From Cheiracanthium punctorium (taxonomy: Eukaryota; Arthropoda; Arachnida; Araneae; Cheiracanthiidae), in assembly GCA_038373885.1 (NCBI GenBank), contig JAWZYV010012243.1, positions 186,001 to 250,000 on the forward strand: a stretch of 64,000 bases of DNA, written 5' to 3'. A program made the translations under genes and the position numbers. The notes beneath the pieces were generated by a model, which ran no database searches, was not told the origin of the DNA, and saw only the letters and a list, made by a program, of their open reading frames with translations. Of this stretch, positions 11,616-23,523 are shown one piece after another (the first letter of the stretch is position 1; every line of letters begins with the position of its first letter).

Positions 11616-13280
11616 ATAATGAAATAAAAAACAAAGTACAAATTTCGATTTTATTGTTAATAAACATTTTTAAAGGCTGAGTCATCAGGTTATGTATAAA
11701 ATAACAAGTATGAATTTTTTTAACTGACTTCAAATTACTTCCTCATAATAAAAAATTATTCCCATTCTAAATTAGCAGAGTTTGACAAATTCTAGCCAAA
11801 TATACCAAATATAACCAAGTGGAGTCAGTCTGGGGGATTTATTTTTTGACGCCAAACTTGACGATAAATAGCAAAAACTGGCCAACTCTGACGACTTTGG
11901 CAGTAGAAATAAGTTTCTTATATTTGCAGGATAGTACTTTACCAGATTTTGACTCCTGTAGACAACAATGTAATATTTTTTTTTCGTTTTTTTTTTTTTT
12001 TAATTTTTCAATAAGTCTACACGTGCCCCTGTTAAAACGTACCTAAAAAAGGAGAACGATAAGGAAATAAGGAATAAAAAAATTATTATAAATTTGAAAT
12101 CGCTATTTTTAATAAATTTTCTTTATGATTGTAAGACTCCATAAACACGCTGAATATTTACAGTAAAGATATATTTGGAATTATTATCATGCTTAAAAAC
12201 AGATTATTGATGAAGTAAATGAAAGAAAATGACTTTATAATAGAAATAAAATTTGCCCGTATGTTTCAAGCGGTACAAAAATCCTCCCTTTGCCAGCAAC
12301 AAAAAATGCCACCAATTCACAAGGTTTCATAGGAAGTAAATATAATCGTAATTAAAAATAAATGTTCATTTAGTGTCTTTTGTTGAAATTACAGCGGGAT
12401 ATATGTTGAGACATAGGATTACTTATCATTTTGTTAATTCAAAGCGCCGTTGAAAAATGATGAATATAACAAACATTTTCAATTTATTATGTGTGAAATA
12501 TTTGAGTTTTCATCCGTAGTATCGTAACAAATCTCCTATTTTTAAAATTCATAATTTAAAGTTGCCATTACATAACTAAAACAATTCAACGATTCTCTAA
12601 AAATAAAAACAATCATTCGGAATCTCAGTTAAGTATTTAAATTTTCCGTGATTCGTCCGAAGAAAATAGTCGATATATTTTAATCTTGCGAAAAATGTCA
12701 AAGTATTTAATCTAAAGAACCTATTTAGAACTCTACGAATTGTGAAATCACTTTGATATGAAGTAAATTTCAAGACAGTTTTCATCAATTTCAGGTAATT
12801 TCTAATTTATGACGTCACTTTTTTGACTGCGGAAAAATAAAATCCCAGATGATTCAGTTAATTCACCAGGTTAGTTCAAACAGTTAGTTTTCTGATGGAG
12901 TAATATTGTAACTTCCAACGACGTTGAAAAAAAAAGTGTTTTTTTCCCTTCACATAGGACTGTTATGTAAGAATGAAATGTAACGTTAAAAATGAGAAAC
13001 AAACTGGTGTCATGCCGAAGAATGAAAACAAGTAAAAAAATTAATTGACAAGAGCGACAATAACAACAACAATAATAATAATAACGGGCGAAGGGAAGAA
13101 TGTATATCAATGAAAACTGTTAAAAGAAAAAAGTAGGGAAGAAAAATGTTAAGTAAGAGGAAGGTAAAAATAATAAGAAGAAAAATTAGGGGAACCGGAA
13201 AGTAGTTTTTTTTTTAACATTAAATTGCAACTAATAAATTTTTAACAAAATTTTTATTAGAAGCAAGCTGAGCCTGAATT
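11616..13280. other. AT-rich intron sequence without a recognised gene
   Basis: It contains T- and A-rich tracts (11972-12000) and a trinucleotide AAC/AAT run near 13060-13085. Degraded GGCGA-type words occur near 11845-11900 (TTGACGATAAATAGC). Nothing else could be supported. Confidence 0.4.
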
Positions 13281-13997
13281 TCCTATACTATATAGTTACG
13301 CTGATCCCTGACTCACTGACTCACTCTCTAACAATTCCGGTTAACCACTTCAAGATAAAACTTTTACCGCCATTACTCCAAGAAGATTAAAAAGCTCAAA
13401 AAGATTTAAAAGCTCAAAAAAGATTAAAAAGTACAAAAAGCGTAATAACATCTACACCGTTTCTACAATCCGCTTGAAGTTTTCATAATTATGAATAAAA
13501 ATATTGAAAACAATCTGCGATACTTTAAAAATCTTAAAATGCACCGGTTCCCTAATTTGTAAGCGATTTTTTTGCTATTTTTAGCTATTTTTCAGTAAAA
13601 AAAGTTAATCCTTTGCTTGACAAAATTAGACTCTGAAAGTGACAATGACTCATATTTGAAGTCACGGTCATCAGGCTTTGAAAGGAAAATTGCGATTTCA
13701 GTTCGTTTTAAACAGTTTTTCCAGATAAATACAGTTTAATTTGTTTTATTATGCATGCCGTCTGCATGAAGCATTGATATAAGAGGGTCTGTTTACTCAA
13801 AACGAAATCGTTCGAATGCGAAAAGTTTCCGCGCGTTCCCAAAGGAGCATCAAATTCAGTTTGAGTAAATATAATAAAAATTGAATATGAAGCTATTTAT
13901 TTTAGGTGAACGAAGATATTGAGTAGAGACATATTTTCATCAAATGTTTTTTCCAGTGCCCGTTGTAGTTGCCTCCCCAACGGGATTTGACTTCTAG
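13281..13997 (+). mobile_element. Non-autonomous Helitron (717 bp)
   Basis: The 5' end is TCCTATACTATATAG, followed by repeated CTGACTCACTGACTCACT; the 3' end is GACTTCTAG before a T. The 3' 400 bp match 545-914. The base before TC is T, not the expected A, so the exact 5' boundary is uncertain. No proteins are encoded. Confidence 0.6.
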
Positions 13998-15140
13998 TAT
14001 TTTTCATATTTGTTACATTTTAAAGCAAGAATTTTATGAATAATATTTCTTTTTCTTTAAAGAAATGTGGCCACCCTTCCCCTTTCTTCGTGTCTAGCCT
14101 CCTTGGAGGGCGAATTTTAAAATGTCCTGAAATTAATTTTTAGGTATTCTGAATGTTATAATTAATATCAGAAATTTAACGGCTATCTCTTTTTTTTCCC
14201 TTTGATATCACCCGTGATATGTTAGTTAAAAAGACGTTTTTCACATCTCTCCACCCCCTTTCCCAGCAGATTACGAATTTTGAAAAGCTCTGTCTAATCT
14301 AGCACCTATGTTTGAAAACACACATGCATGCCAAATGCCGTATTTTTCCTTAATTAGTTTTGGGTATGCGAAATATTGGCAGACGAAAGAAACTATATTA
14401 CGCTCCGGTCCCTCTAATAATAAGAAATAATAAAAAACAAGCAGTCTGGGAGAAATTCACTATTTTCTTCGAACATCTCTACTAAGTAAAAAAGAAATTA
14501 TTTTAACTTGAAATCAAATCTGACTAGTAAGTCATTTGGATAAGGCGTCACCCCGCATATTACGTTACCTTTCAGAAATCCCGACCTTTTTCATCGCCTT
14601 TTCAACTCTTTTACTTTGCTTATTGCATTACTATTTTTTTAACCCACTCAGACTAAAACGTCACTTTTGAGAGTGCAATATCCCACAAACGCTGTCCCCT
14701 TTCTTTGTCACTGTTATCTGCAAAAACACAATAATTATTAAATAGTGTTGAGCACGACTACCAGCATTTTTCCTTACAAAAATTGTTTGCCTTATGCACA
14801 AGTTTTGGGAATTCTTCCAGGACTGCTTTTTGTTTCGACTGCCGTTCGATGACAGTGACAGATTGTACAATTAAATATAATAAGCACTAAGTACTGTATT
14901 TACTTACTCTACTTCCTTTAATTTGTCACCCATTTTATAAATTTAAATTCTTATTCTGCTAATTTATATGATTTTTTATTTAAATTAATTATAGGCACAC
15001 TTATTCGATAAACTTTTGGAATTTCATTTTACATTCAAAATAAACTCCGCTTAAGAAGTGATTTTTTTGTGGCCTCGAGAGTGGCGTACTAACGAGGTTT
15101 GACTCTTATCTTTTAAAAAGAAATTACATATTTGGAAAAA
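13998..15140. other. Intron sequence, no feature recognised
   Basis: AT-rich with scattered C-rich patches (CTTCCCCTTTCTTCG near 14078). No repeat boundary, splice-framed exon or RNA gene could be identified. Confidence 0.35.
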
Positions 15141-15144
15141 TTAA

Positions 15145-15637
15145 CCCTTTAACGTACAGTGTTCCCGTTCTGGGAACACCAAACTCTGGCGTTTTGACTG
15201 TTGCCAGTCACGGAGAAAAGATTTGATTTCTATAAAAATAGTAGCTGGTGACATAGTAGCTCCAAGAGAATCCTTTACTTTTTAGCACGTCATTTCCCGT
15301 AAAAAAATGGACACGATTATTTTTAACAGCACTGACATCTGCTGAAAAATGGAAGAATGCGAGAACAGATGGATAGATTGCCCAATGCTGAAAAAAGGGC
15401 TGCCGTTGTCATCGCTCGACTTAACTACCAGCAAGATGGCGGACGATCGAAACGTTCATCGCGTGCCACAGATCTAGAGACTCTTTTTTTGACGCCAAAA
15501 AAGAGTCTCTAAGAGCGTCAAAAAAGAGCGTGAAAAAAGAGTCTCTAGATCTGTGAACGTTTCGATCGTCCGCCATCTTGCTGGTAGTTAAGTCGAGCGA
15601 TGGCAACGGCTGCCCTTTTTTCAGCATTGGGAAAGGG
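15145..15637. mobile_element. piggyBac-type MITE, copy 2, with a long central palindrome
   Basis: It is flanked by TTAA (15141-15144) and TTGA (15638-15641, a decayed TTAA). It starts CCCTTTAACGTACAGTG and ends CAATG-type sequence in inverse, GCATTGGGAAAGGG, opposite in orientation to 4574-5031. From about 15381 to 15631 the sequence is an inverted repeat of ~110-bp arms (CCCAATGCTGAAAAAAGGG.. to ..CCCTTTTTTCAGCATTGGG). The TTAACCCTTT end is thus present twice in altered forms. Confidence 0.7.
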
Positions 15638-15738
15638 TTGATTCTTAAAGGGTTAATAAATGGTTCACAATAACATTCGTTTCTTGATAAAAAAGAAACT
15701 CTGAAAACATAAATTTCCAGGTACTTCAGTTAGGTAAA

Positions 15739-15741
<3 letters not shown>

Positions 15742-15779
<38 letters not shown>

Positions 15780-15780
15780 A
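15742..15780. repeat. (GA)n microsatellite
   Basis: About 20 GA units with two interruptions, starting 18 bp downstream (minus-strand sense) of the exon 2 donor site. Confidence 0.95.
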
Positions 15781-15798
15781 AAAGACAGAGCGACTCAC

Positions 15799-16057
15799 TT
15801 CCTGTCCTTCACGGGCGTCGACAGCGATCTGTCATCCATATAAAATCCTATCCAGAACAAAGCCTTCTCCATTTTCGAAACAATAAAATCGTACACCAGC
15901 TTCTCGATTTTCTTCAGCACCTTTTCGGATTTGATGGACGTCAGCCACGCTTTCTCGTTGAACTTGGGACAATTTTCCAAAGCGTCAGAAAAACGCGCAG
16001 GGTCTGTTTGGAGGCGATAACAGTTCCCTTCGATTTCAATGGGCACGTTTTTCGGAC
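15799..16057 (-). CDS. Exon 2: N-terminal half of the C-type lectin-like domain
   Basis: The acceptor TTTCATTTCAAG ends at 16058 and the donor GTGAGT starts at 15798. Joined to exon 1 in phase 1, the junction codon is a Cys, giving ECPKNVPIEIEGNCYRL. This is the extra N-terminal hairpin disulfide of long-form C-type lectin domains. It is followed by FSDALENCP (first core Cys), AWLTSIKSEK, and FWIGFYMDD, the hallmark WIG strand. The exon ends in phase 2 and runs straight into the WKW strand of exon 3. The domain assignment is firm; the ligand is unknown. Confidence 0.9.
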
Positions 16058-16301
16058 CTTGAAATGAAAGACATTCTCAGGCATTGCTGTTTCGTTTTAG
16101 TTTTTTATGAAAAATAAAAGGTAGTCTTAACTATTGCTGTTTGTTTCAGTATTTTAATCAAAGTCTTAAATTTTGCTGTTTGTTTCAGTATTTTATTCAA
16201 AATAAGTATATGGGATAAAATAAGTACGTACGTAAGAGGAGAACTTATGACTTCAAACGAATTTTAAAGAAGAAATTTTTTACCTTATACTTACCTTGAA
16301 C

Positions 16302-16469
16302 CAGGCGCGTAGCCAGGAAAATTTTCCAGGGGGGGGGGATATGCACCTGGAAAATTTTTTTTTGGGGGGGGATATGAACTTTTATGTGTATAAATAGACG
16401 GAATTTCATCACTAATCCAAACATTTCGGGGGGGGTATATCCCGATATCCCCCCCTGGCTACGCCCCTG
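16302..16469. mobile_element. hAT-type MITE
   Basis: The 168-bp element has ends CAGGCGCGTAGCCAGG and CCTGGCTACGCCCCTG and an exact 8-bp duplication CCTTGAAC at 16294-16301 and 16470-16477. The interior has G-runs. It lies in intron 1 of the lectin-like gene. Confidence 0.88.
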
Positions 16470-16477
16470 CCTTGAAC

Positions 16478-18208
16478 ATCCAAAAAATTCATCAATTTCT
16501 CATTTTTTTTTACATGACTTTTTCTTAAATTGCTATTTATACAAAATTAGATTTAAAAAAAATTAATTTTACTTTAATAAATTTCGAATAAAACAAAGTT
16601 ATTAAGAAAATAAGTTGTTATTAAACGACTTTATCCTAACAAATATGTAAGTTAGTAAGAAAAATAAATATTTTATTCCTAAAGTGCCTTTGAAAATCTT
16701 ATATAATAAATCTTATATAATCGGAGGTATTTCTAAGTACAGAAAAAATAAACTATCGAAATTGTGGATAATTAGGTTAATAGCACGAGGATTTTTGAAT
16801 TTATGTCGTGCTTTTCGGCTTTCCATACATTTTAGAAGACTGAAAACAGTCTTCATAATGCCTCGGTGTACTATAAAAGTACGGTAGGTACGCATTTTCA
16901 CTAGATTCTATTAATATTCCATTTTAATGTATTGTGAAATAAAAGCAATTATGATATATGCTTTAAATTTAGAGTTTGTTTAAAGAATCATGAAAATATC
17001 TTCCATAAATTACCGTTTAACATGCAATTTCAATTGTAAGTTACGTTGACAATTGTGAGTTACGAATTTCCAATGATCAAATTTTAGTTTTGAGTTTTGA
17101 ATCCATAGCTTTTCAGAACTAGGTATAATAAGAAACTTTAATTTCGTCCCTTTCTAGAGCAACAAAATAGAAACATTTAAAGCATTGAAAGAAAATTTTT
17201 AAAAATTTAAATTAAAATGAATGAAAAAAAAAATCGGACTGACTTTAAAAATGTTGTGCTGTAAACCAAAAATTTAAACTGTTTTTCTAATACACTAAGA
17301 ATGCCTTTTATTTGAATCATTATAAAGCAATCACTTTATAAATGTAAGATTCTTATTGATGTGCTTACATATCACCCAAGATATCTGAAAGTACGCGAAA
17401 AACATAATTACATATAGCAATGCTATTAATAATTCGTAAAGGTATTAATTTGTTGGTCTTGGAACGAATTGAAAAAATTATTGATATGAAAGTTCCCCAA
17501 AACTAATGTAAGTGAATACTTTATAATGAAACGATTTCAAGAAGAATCTTCCGTTTTTTAAATAACTGCTTTATAATACTTTAAACGAAATATATCAATA
17601 AGAAATTCAATTTTTTAGAACGAATAAATATTAATAACTGATTTATTTTCTAATTTTCGGTTTCAAATATTTAGAGTTGTCTTAATTATTTTTTATTTAC
17701 TGGATGTTTTATTTAATTGTCTGGTCAAAATCTCAATAACTATTTTTTATGCCTTGGCGGATTCAGATGAGTTTCAAGACAAGTGTAATAATTATGACAA
17801 AACGCACTATAAAAGAAGGGTAGCGTTGTTTTTTCTTTCCCCCTTCTTAATTTGTTATCTTGAACCCATGTTTAGCCTATTAGCTGCCATCATTAAAAAG
17901 ACAGAACGGAAAAGATCCCTCCTTCTTTGATAAACGTACCTCACCAAAATAGTTCCTTGAACGTTCCGCTGGGGTTCAGCTCTGCACTACTTGTGCAATA
18001 GGTGAGTTCCTGTGGAGCGTTCAAAGAACCAGTCTTGGAAGCAAAATTGGTCAAAGAATGAAAGTCTTCTCCGTTGCAGAGAGCTAACAGGTTAAAAATG
18101 GATTCAATGGTGAGTTTAAGTACGCTCAGGGGGGTGGCGGTTATCCCCTCCCAGCATTCGATCGGTCATTTTTTATTATTATTAAAATCGGAAACATTCT
18201 GTACTTAC
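16478..18208. other. Remainder of intron 1
   Basis: AT-rich non-coding sequence. An imperfect inverted repeat, TCCTTGAACGTTCCGC and GTGGAGCGTTCAAAGAACC, lies near 17952-18030. No other exon is seen. Confidence 0.4.
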
Positions 18209-18275
18209 ATTCCAAAGCATCAGCATGCAACAAGAAACTCAAAATCGCTAAGCCTAGTAATATCATTAACGCCAT
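18209..18275 (-). CDS. Exon 1: signal peptide of the C-type lectin-like protein
   Basis: Translation from the ATG at 18275 gives MALMILLGLAILSFLLHADA, a classic signal peptide with a hydrophobic core and a small-residue cleavage site, followed by LE and the first base of a Cys codon. The donor is a perfect GTAAGT starting at 18208. An in-frame ATG 60 nt upstream (18335) would add a charged 20-residue leader and bury the signal peptide, so the inner ATG is preferred. The mature protein would start near LEC and enter the secretory pathway. Confidence 0.85.
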
Positions 18276-18360
18276 TGCTCTCAGCTGAGGATCGTCTTTG
18301 CACTCAGCTGATGATCGTCCTCTGAAATGAGCCACTAAGCCTGGGCGTTACTTATTATAA
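18276..18360 (-). promoter_or_regulatory. Putative promoter/5'UTR with a tandem motif
   Basis: A TATA-like TTATAATAAG (minus strand) lies at about 18351-18360. It is 76-85 nt before the ATG, with a possible initiator TTTCAGAGG about 30 nt downstream of it. Between this and the ATG a 22-24-nt motif (GACGATC.TCAGCTGAG) is repeated in tandem. The assignment rests on position and motif only. Confidence 0.4.
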
Positions 18361-19297
18361 CAAATAGTGGTTACTATAGTTTAAATAATGAAGTTCTTGA
18401 CGTCATAAATGAAAAAGGCCCTATTCTTGTTATCCCACTTTCCTGCCAAACAAACAAGCATGCATAATTAATGCCCCTGTTTTTAGAATTCCGGAATGAA
18501 GTAGCAGAAGAGTGCAAATGTGAGATCGCGTGAAGTAGAATGTGTTTACCCAAAACTTTACGAAGCATGCAAAAAACTCATCGCACAACTTCAGCAATGA
18601 CAAGAGTGAGAAATGAACAGATGAGCATTTATTTGCGTTTAATTATTCTTCACGTAAACATGCGGAATTTTTAGTTTTGTTTTCGTCGAATTATAAACCA
18701 AACAATGTTTTGCTACCAAGGTGAGATAAAATATGTAAATGTATTCCGCATTTATCAGTAGTTTTTAAATAGATTTGTGCATTTTTACGTGCGTAGCTTT
18801 ATGTAGATTTGCCTACCTTTCTTTTTTACCCAGCGTTTCGCAGTTATTTCGAAATTTTATTAATAGCCTGATATTATTTTGGTGAGTGAATTATATATTT
18901 TTGTCGTGACTGAGAAAATCTTATTCACGACACCATTCGCGTATATTTAGATGGCAGTTTTTGGCATTTTTTATTGTGGCATGTTACAAACCCTCCTACC
19001 CCCCCCCATCAGTGGTGGATCCGGGTAGGGTCTAAATGGCTTCACCCCCCCCACACACACACACACACCCTCAAAGAAAAAAAAAAGAAGTTATTGAAGG
19101 ATACCATTTTGCTCTACTGTACACTTTGTTTAGGTAAAATGGGCTTTTTGTAAATTACCTCCTCTCGGAAACTTATACATTTCTTTAAAATAACTCAAAA
19201 TCGCTGACAACCAATAAAAGCGAAAAAAGCTGACAACAAGCGAAAAAAGCGTCAAAAAGCTGACAACTAATACAAATAAATAAATTATATATACCGG
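18361..19297. other. Intergenic sequence upstream of the lectin-like gene
   Basis: No exon is seen. C-runs and an (AC)n run lie near 18998-19068, and a short GCGAAAAAAGC tandem near 19220-19262. Part of it (CAGTGGTGGATCCGGG, 19011) resembles a hAT-type end but no partner was found. Confidence 0.35.
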
Positions 19298-19675
19298 GTG
19301 CACCGGAACTTCGTGTATATAATCGGAGGGGAAGCAGACAACATCGTTAGGAACCGTAATTACATAGGAAAGCATGGGCAGAAATCGATAGGTGGCTGTC
19401 TACGCGAGCTCTTAAGATCGGCACGTGTCGTATTCGCCACCAGAAGGCTCTCCCGTCCCCAGACCTCACTCCATAAGACTTTTGGCTTTTTGGGGAGTTT
19501 GAAACATTTGGTAAGTCCTGATAATCCAAAAACTTTGCCGGACCTTAAAAACAGCATTTCACGACATGTTCGTAAAATTTCCCCAAACACACTGCGGGAG
19601 CATGCTCTTTTACGATTCCTGATGGTATGGCCGTCCAATAATGGCCGTCATGTTGAAGATGATTCGTTGTAATAA
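19298..19675 (+). pseudogene. Mariner-family transposase, C-terminal remnant
   Basis: With at least one frame break, the plus strand reads RNRNYIGKHG, then in another frame SPDLTP.DFWLFG, then NPKTLPDLKNSISRHV and ISPNTLREH. The SPDLTPLDF..W block followed by a YxxxPxTLxxLKxxI segment is the third catalytic region and C-terminus of a mariner-like DDE transposase. The usual Leu-Asp-Phe-Phe-Leu-Trp is corrupted by a stop and a frame change. No terminal repeats are seen. It is inactive. Confidence 0.7.
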
Positions 19676-21168
19676 TCTTTGTAAACTGTCATAAATGTAT
19701 GCCAAACGTGTAATTCATTTCAAAAATGCTCCCTGGATGCGAACATTTGAACTAATTTTATATTTTACTATTATTCACACAAATGCCCTTCAAAATTTCG
19801 CAACTTTCTCAACAAGTTTCGTCTGTAGACAACTTTAAAATAGGGTCATTTAATTTCGGACACTTTGAATTTATTTGGGGGGTGGCTATTGTTTTTTGTA
19901 AATGCATTTGAATTTACAAAATAAGTCAGTCTTTTATAATCTTAATTCGACTAAGGGACGTCAGATGCCCCTGTTTTAAAGCCCAGCTTGGAGATTTGAA
20001 ATATTTTGTGTTGCTAACAAGGCCTGATTTCCGGGAGGGAATTCGGGCAAGTGCCCGGTCCCCCCACAAAAAGGGTCCCCAAAATTGTTCTTTTAAGTTT
20101 AAAAGCTTTGGAAAGAGGGAGCCCCCCCATGAAGCTTTTGCCCAGGGCTCCCAACTAGACAAATCGGCTCCTGGCTGCTAGAGAAACACATCGAAATGCT
20201 CTATAAGAGAATCTTCGTAGAAATAAGGATGTGCAGTCGGCTGTCACTCAGATGACGCCATTAAAATGTCACATCGAAATGCTTTATAATAGAACACTTA
20301 CCTCAGCGATAAACGAACTACCAAATGATTTCTCGTAAACAAAGGATCCCCCTGCACCGAAAAAATATAGTAGGATTAAAATTAATTATTAATTATTTTG
20401 ATTAGAAATTATATTTGTTTGCGTTGGTATCTTGGGGCAAATCGACAACCCGCTATCACTGTTTAAGATGCAGCCGTGAAACAATCATCTACACTCGTAT
20501 AGTGGCGAAATATTTTATGTTGACGATTTCGAACACTGGCTTAAAGAGATTATCCTCTCCAATAGCCACGCGCCATCGAAAAGGCAAGACGAACACAGGG
20601 TTGTATGAGGATCACACGCTTTTAAATGAGATACGTCTTGTTCACTCGAAGTGAAGCTCTTCCGAATATTCCAGAACATCCCAGATTTTGCTTTGGTGAT
20701 TTTCAAGAAAGTTGGCCGTTAATCTAAAGAGCAGGCAAGAGCGCTTTCTCTTTGGGGGTGGGGAGTTCCTGGTCTAGCTCTGATTCAAGATGCTTTTTTT
20801 TTTTTTTAGTGTTCTTGATCAAGTGCTTTGTATAGAAGTACATAACTTTATTGACTTTTATTTGCTCAAAAAATTAGTGTACTTTACCAGTCGTGCAGTT
20901 GTTTTGTGTTGCCGATATATTTTGTTGTAACTCTGTAGTGTCATCTTTCATTGTTTCCATCAGCCTCCTACATAAATATTCGTAAAATTCTTGGTTATTG
21001 AAAATGATAAAGTATAACAAAATATTTACTGACCCACTGAAGAGCGATATTTAAAGTAGCGCCAAAGCAAAATCCCCATATCTCCAGAGGGTAGTTGAAG
21101 ATCATGAGGTAGATATCATGAGACAGTATAATTAACACATAGGGGGCCATGGGCGCAACCAGGATTTT
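19676..21168. other. Intergenic sequence with fragments
   Basis: Around 20030-20175, GGGCAAGTGCCCGG and GGAGCCCCC blocks resemble degraded hAT/SINE-like debris. A poly(T) tract lies at 20792-20807. No gene is supported. Confidence 0.35.
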
Positions 21169-21543
21169 TTATAAAAGAGGGCAAAATGTAGAACAAGTCA
21201 TGTGTGCACATACACGCGCTTCATATACAGTATGCCCACTAAAGTCCCTTGTCACCCTCTTAATTTCGGAACGGCTTCTGCTATTTTTATAAACATGGTG
21301 TCTAGGTATAATAAATTGGATATGCGTTACCGAATGATACCACTCACAGAGCCACCTGGTGGAAAACTGCGGAGTTAGCTTTCGTATCTTTAAAACGGTA
21401 CGAGATAGGGGGAAAAAGTGAGTTACAAAGTTGTAGAGCGTTACCCATTTAGTACGAAAAGTCACCTTATTGACATGGATGTGAGAAACAGAACAGTTAA
21501 AATGTGTATTTGTATTTTCGTGATTCTCTACTCTGCGAAGGTG
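21169..21543 (-). repeat. Dispersed repeat, pairs inversely with 25030-25385
   Basis: TATGCCCACTAAAGTCCC, TTAATTTCGGAACGGC, GTAGAGCGTTA and TACGAAAAGTCACCT appear here and, in inverse order and complement, at 25030-25385. The shared length is ~350 bp at perhaps 80% identity by eye. It looks like one terminus of a larger transposon, possibly of mariner type, but no transposase is linked. Confidence 0.6.
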
Positions 21544-23523
21544 AAAAAATCTGATGTGTCCAACACATGACTTCCTTGCACGTCCATTAGATCAAAAATA
21601 TTTTCGACACACTTCCTCTAAATTTATTTGTTTGAAAGAGATAAAATATCAATAATAGTAAGGTTTAGCGAATTCTAGCCAAATATTTCGATATCGCCAA
21701 GCTGAGTTCAATTTGAAAGATTTCCTTCTGACACTTTATTTGGCGATATTTCACCAAAAGCCGACAAACTTGAGATAGTCAGCGAGATTTTGGGGATAGC
21801 CAAAGTAGTCATTGACCACAGACTTTCAATGAATTGAATGCATCTATACACCTCAATGTATTCAAAGTCATTTGGCTCACCAGGTAAATAAATTCTCAGT
21901 CGATTGCTGTCAAAAAAGATATTGAAAACAGTTAGATATTAAAATAGTTCTAAATACAAAGTTAAAAAATCTACGGGTTAAAGTTTTAGAGTTATACAAA
22001 ATAGGAAATAATTTTTGGCGCCAAATTTGGCGATATTTCGGCGAAACTCGTCAATGTCGACGACATTTGGCGAGATTTTAAGCATAAACCAAACAATGAC
22101 AGATTATCGCCAAATTTGGCGATATTTCGCCAAAACTCGCCAAGAACGATGACAAATGGCGATACTTTGGGCATGGACCAAATGACTGACTATCGCCAAA
22201 TTTGGCGATATTTCGCCAAAACTCGCCAAGGTCGAGGACAGACGGCGAGATTTTGGGCATGTACCAAACAATGACTGTCTACAGTTGTATTATATTGAAG
22301 ATGTCCATAGACATTAAGGTACTGAAATTCTTTTCGGTGGTCCTGTAAATAAACTCTCCAGTAGATTGGAACCAAAAATCGAGATGCACAACTAGATGTT
22401 ACAACATTCTTATATATGAAATTTCATAATAGTTTTTGAGATTTGAGAGTTAAATATGCACACACATACACCAAAAGTCGCCAAGCTTGGCGACTTTTGG
22501 CATAGTTCTTGAGGGAGGCACGTGACCGTGGTCGGACCATTACCTAACTTATGTGGTAGGACGGTATTGTGCTTGAAATGGATGAATGCCCCTAAAATTG
22601 CTATTGACCGTAATGTATTGGAAATCTTTTGAGTGTTCCTGTAGCAGAACTATAAATGATAAAGACACTTTTTTTAATGGAGAAATTCATTTTCTAACTC
22701 TTTACAGCATATATCACTTCTGAGTCGTTTGAAATAGCCCAATACCTCTAAAAAAACGCTTTGATGAATTTCGGCCCATAGAGCGTAATGTATTTCGAAT
22801 CTTTTGGGCGGTCCTGTAGATAAACTATTCAGTCGAATGGAACCGAAAAAGGAGGTGCACAACTAGATGTTACAACAATCCTAAATATAAAGTTTCAACA
22901 TTCAACGCCTAACAGTTTTTGAGATATGAGAGTTTAATGAATTTCGGCCCATTGAGTGTAATGTATTTCGAATGTTTTGTTCAGTCCTGTAGATAAACTA
23001 TCCAGTCGAATGGAACCAAAAGGGGAGGTGCACAACTAGATGTTACAACTATCCAAAATATGAAGTTTCGACATTCTACGCCTAATAGCTTTTGAGTTAG
23101 GCGAGTTTAATGAATTTCGGCCCATAGAGCGTAATGTATTTCGAATCTTTTGGGCGGTCCTGTACATAAACTATCCATTCGATTGCCACCAAAAGGGGAG
23201 GTGCACAACTAGATCATAGAACAATCCTAAATATCAAATCTCAACATTCTACGACCAATAGTTTTTGAGATATGCGAGTTACATACATACGTACGTGCGT
23301 ACAGACGGCATGGAAAAACTGGCCACAGTAGACTCGCCACTGGTCAAAATGAGTTGCAGACGCGTTAATATGATCGTGCATGCTAGCCTACGATGAGATG
23401 CATCGAAAAATTTTTTTTAATTAAATTTAGAGGTAGTCAAAATCGGTTTTTATGTCGAAATTTGGCCCCCAAAATTTTTCGGGATCACATTACTTCCTTA
23501 TACTACGTACAAGGAAGTAAAAA
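21544..23523 (+). mobile_element. H-family hairpin-ended element, copy H2 (most complete)
   Basis: Left end AAAAAATCTGATGTGTCCAA; right end ACTTCCTTATACTACGTACA then AGGAAGTAAAAA. Within it the ~190-bp unit (CATAGAGCGTAATGTATTTC, TTTTGGGCGGTCCTGTAGAT, TAGATGTTACAAC, TAGTTTTTGAGATATG) recurs about four times in the right half. GGCGATATTTCGCC palindromes with TTTGGTCCATGCCC-like spacers fill the left half. It abuts a mariner remnant that begins immediately after it. Confidence 0.72.

Larger units (their letters stand above)
177..18275 (-). other. Span of a secreted C-type lectin-like gene (first four coding exons)
   Basis: Four coding exons on the minus strand (18209-18275, 15799-16057, 5640-5827, 177-396) have AG acceptors and GT donors, and their phases match at every junction (1, 2, 1, with phase 2 at the left edge). 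Together they encode a signal peptide, a complete C-type lectin-like domain and a further Cys-containing segment of about 245 codons, then run off the left edge. The introns are about 2.2, 10.0 and 5.2 kb and contain at least a dozen mobile elements. The join is inferred from splice signals and domain continuity; no transcript is available here. The gene is host-like, unlike most open frames in the window. Confidence 0.82.

Noticed and set aside
18141..18335. Upstream in-frame start (ATG at 18335) for the lectin-like gene
   Set aside because: It would place 20 charged residues before the signal peptide and lies close to the probable transcription start; the ATG at 18275 gives a standard signal peptide.
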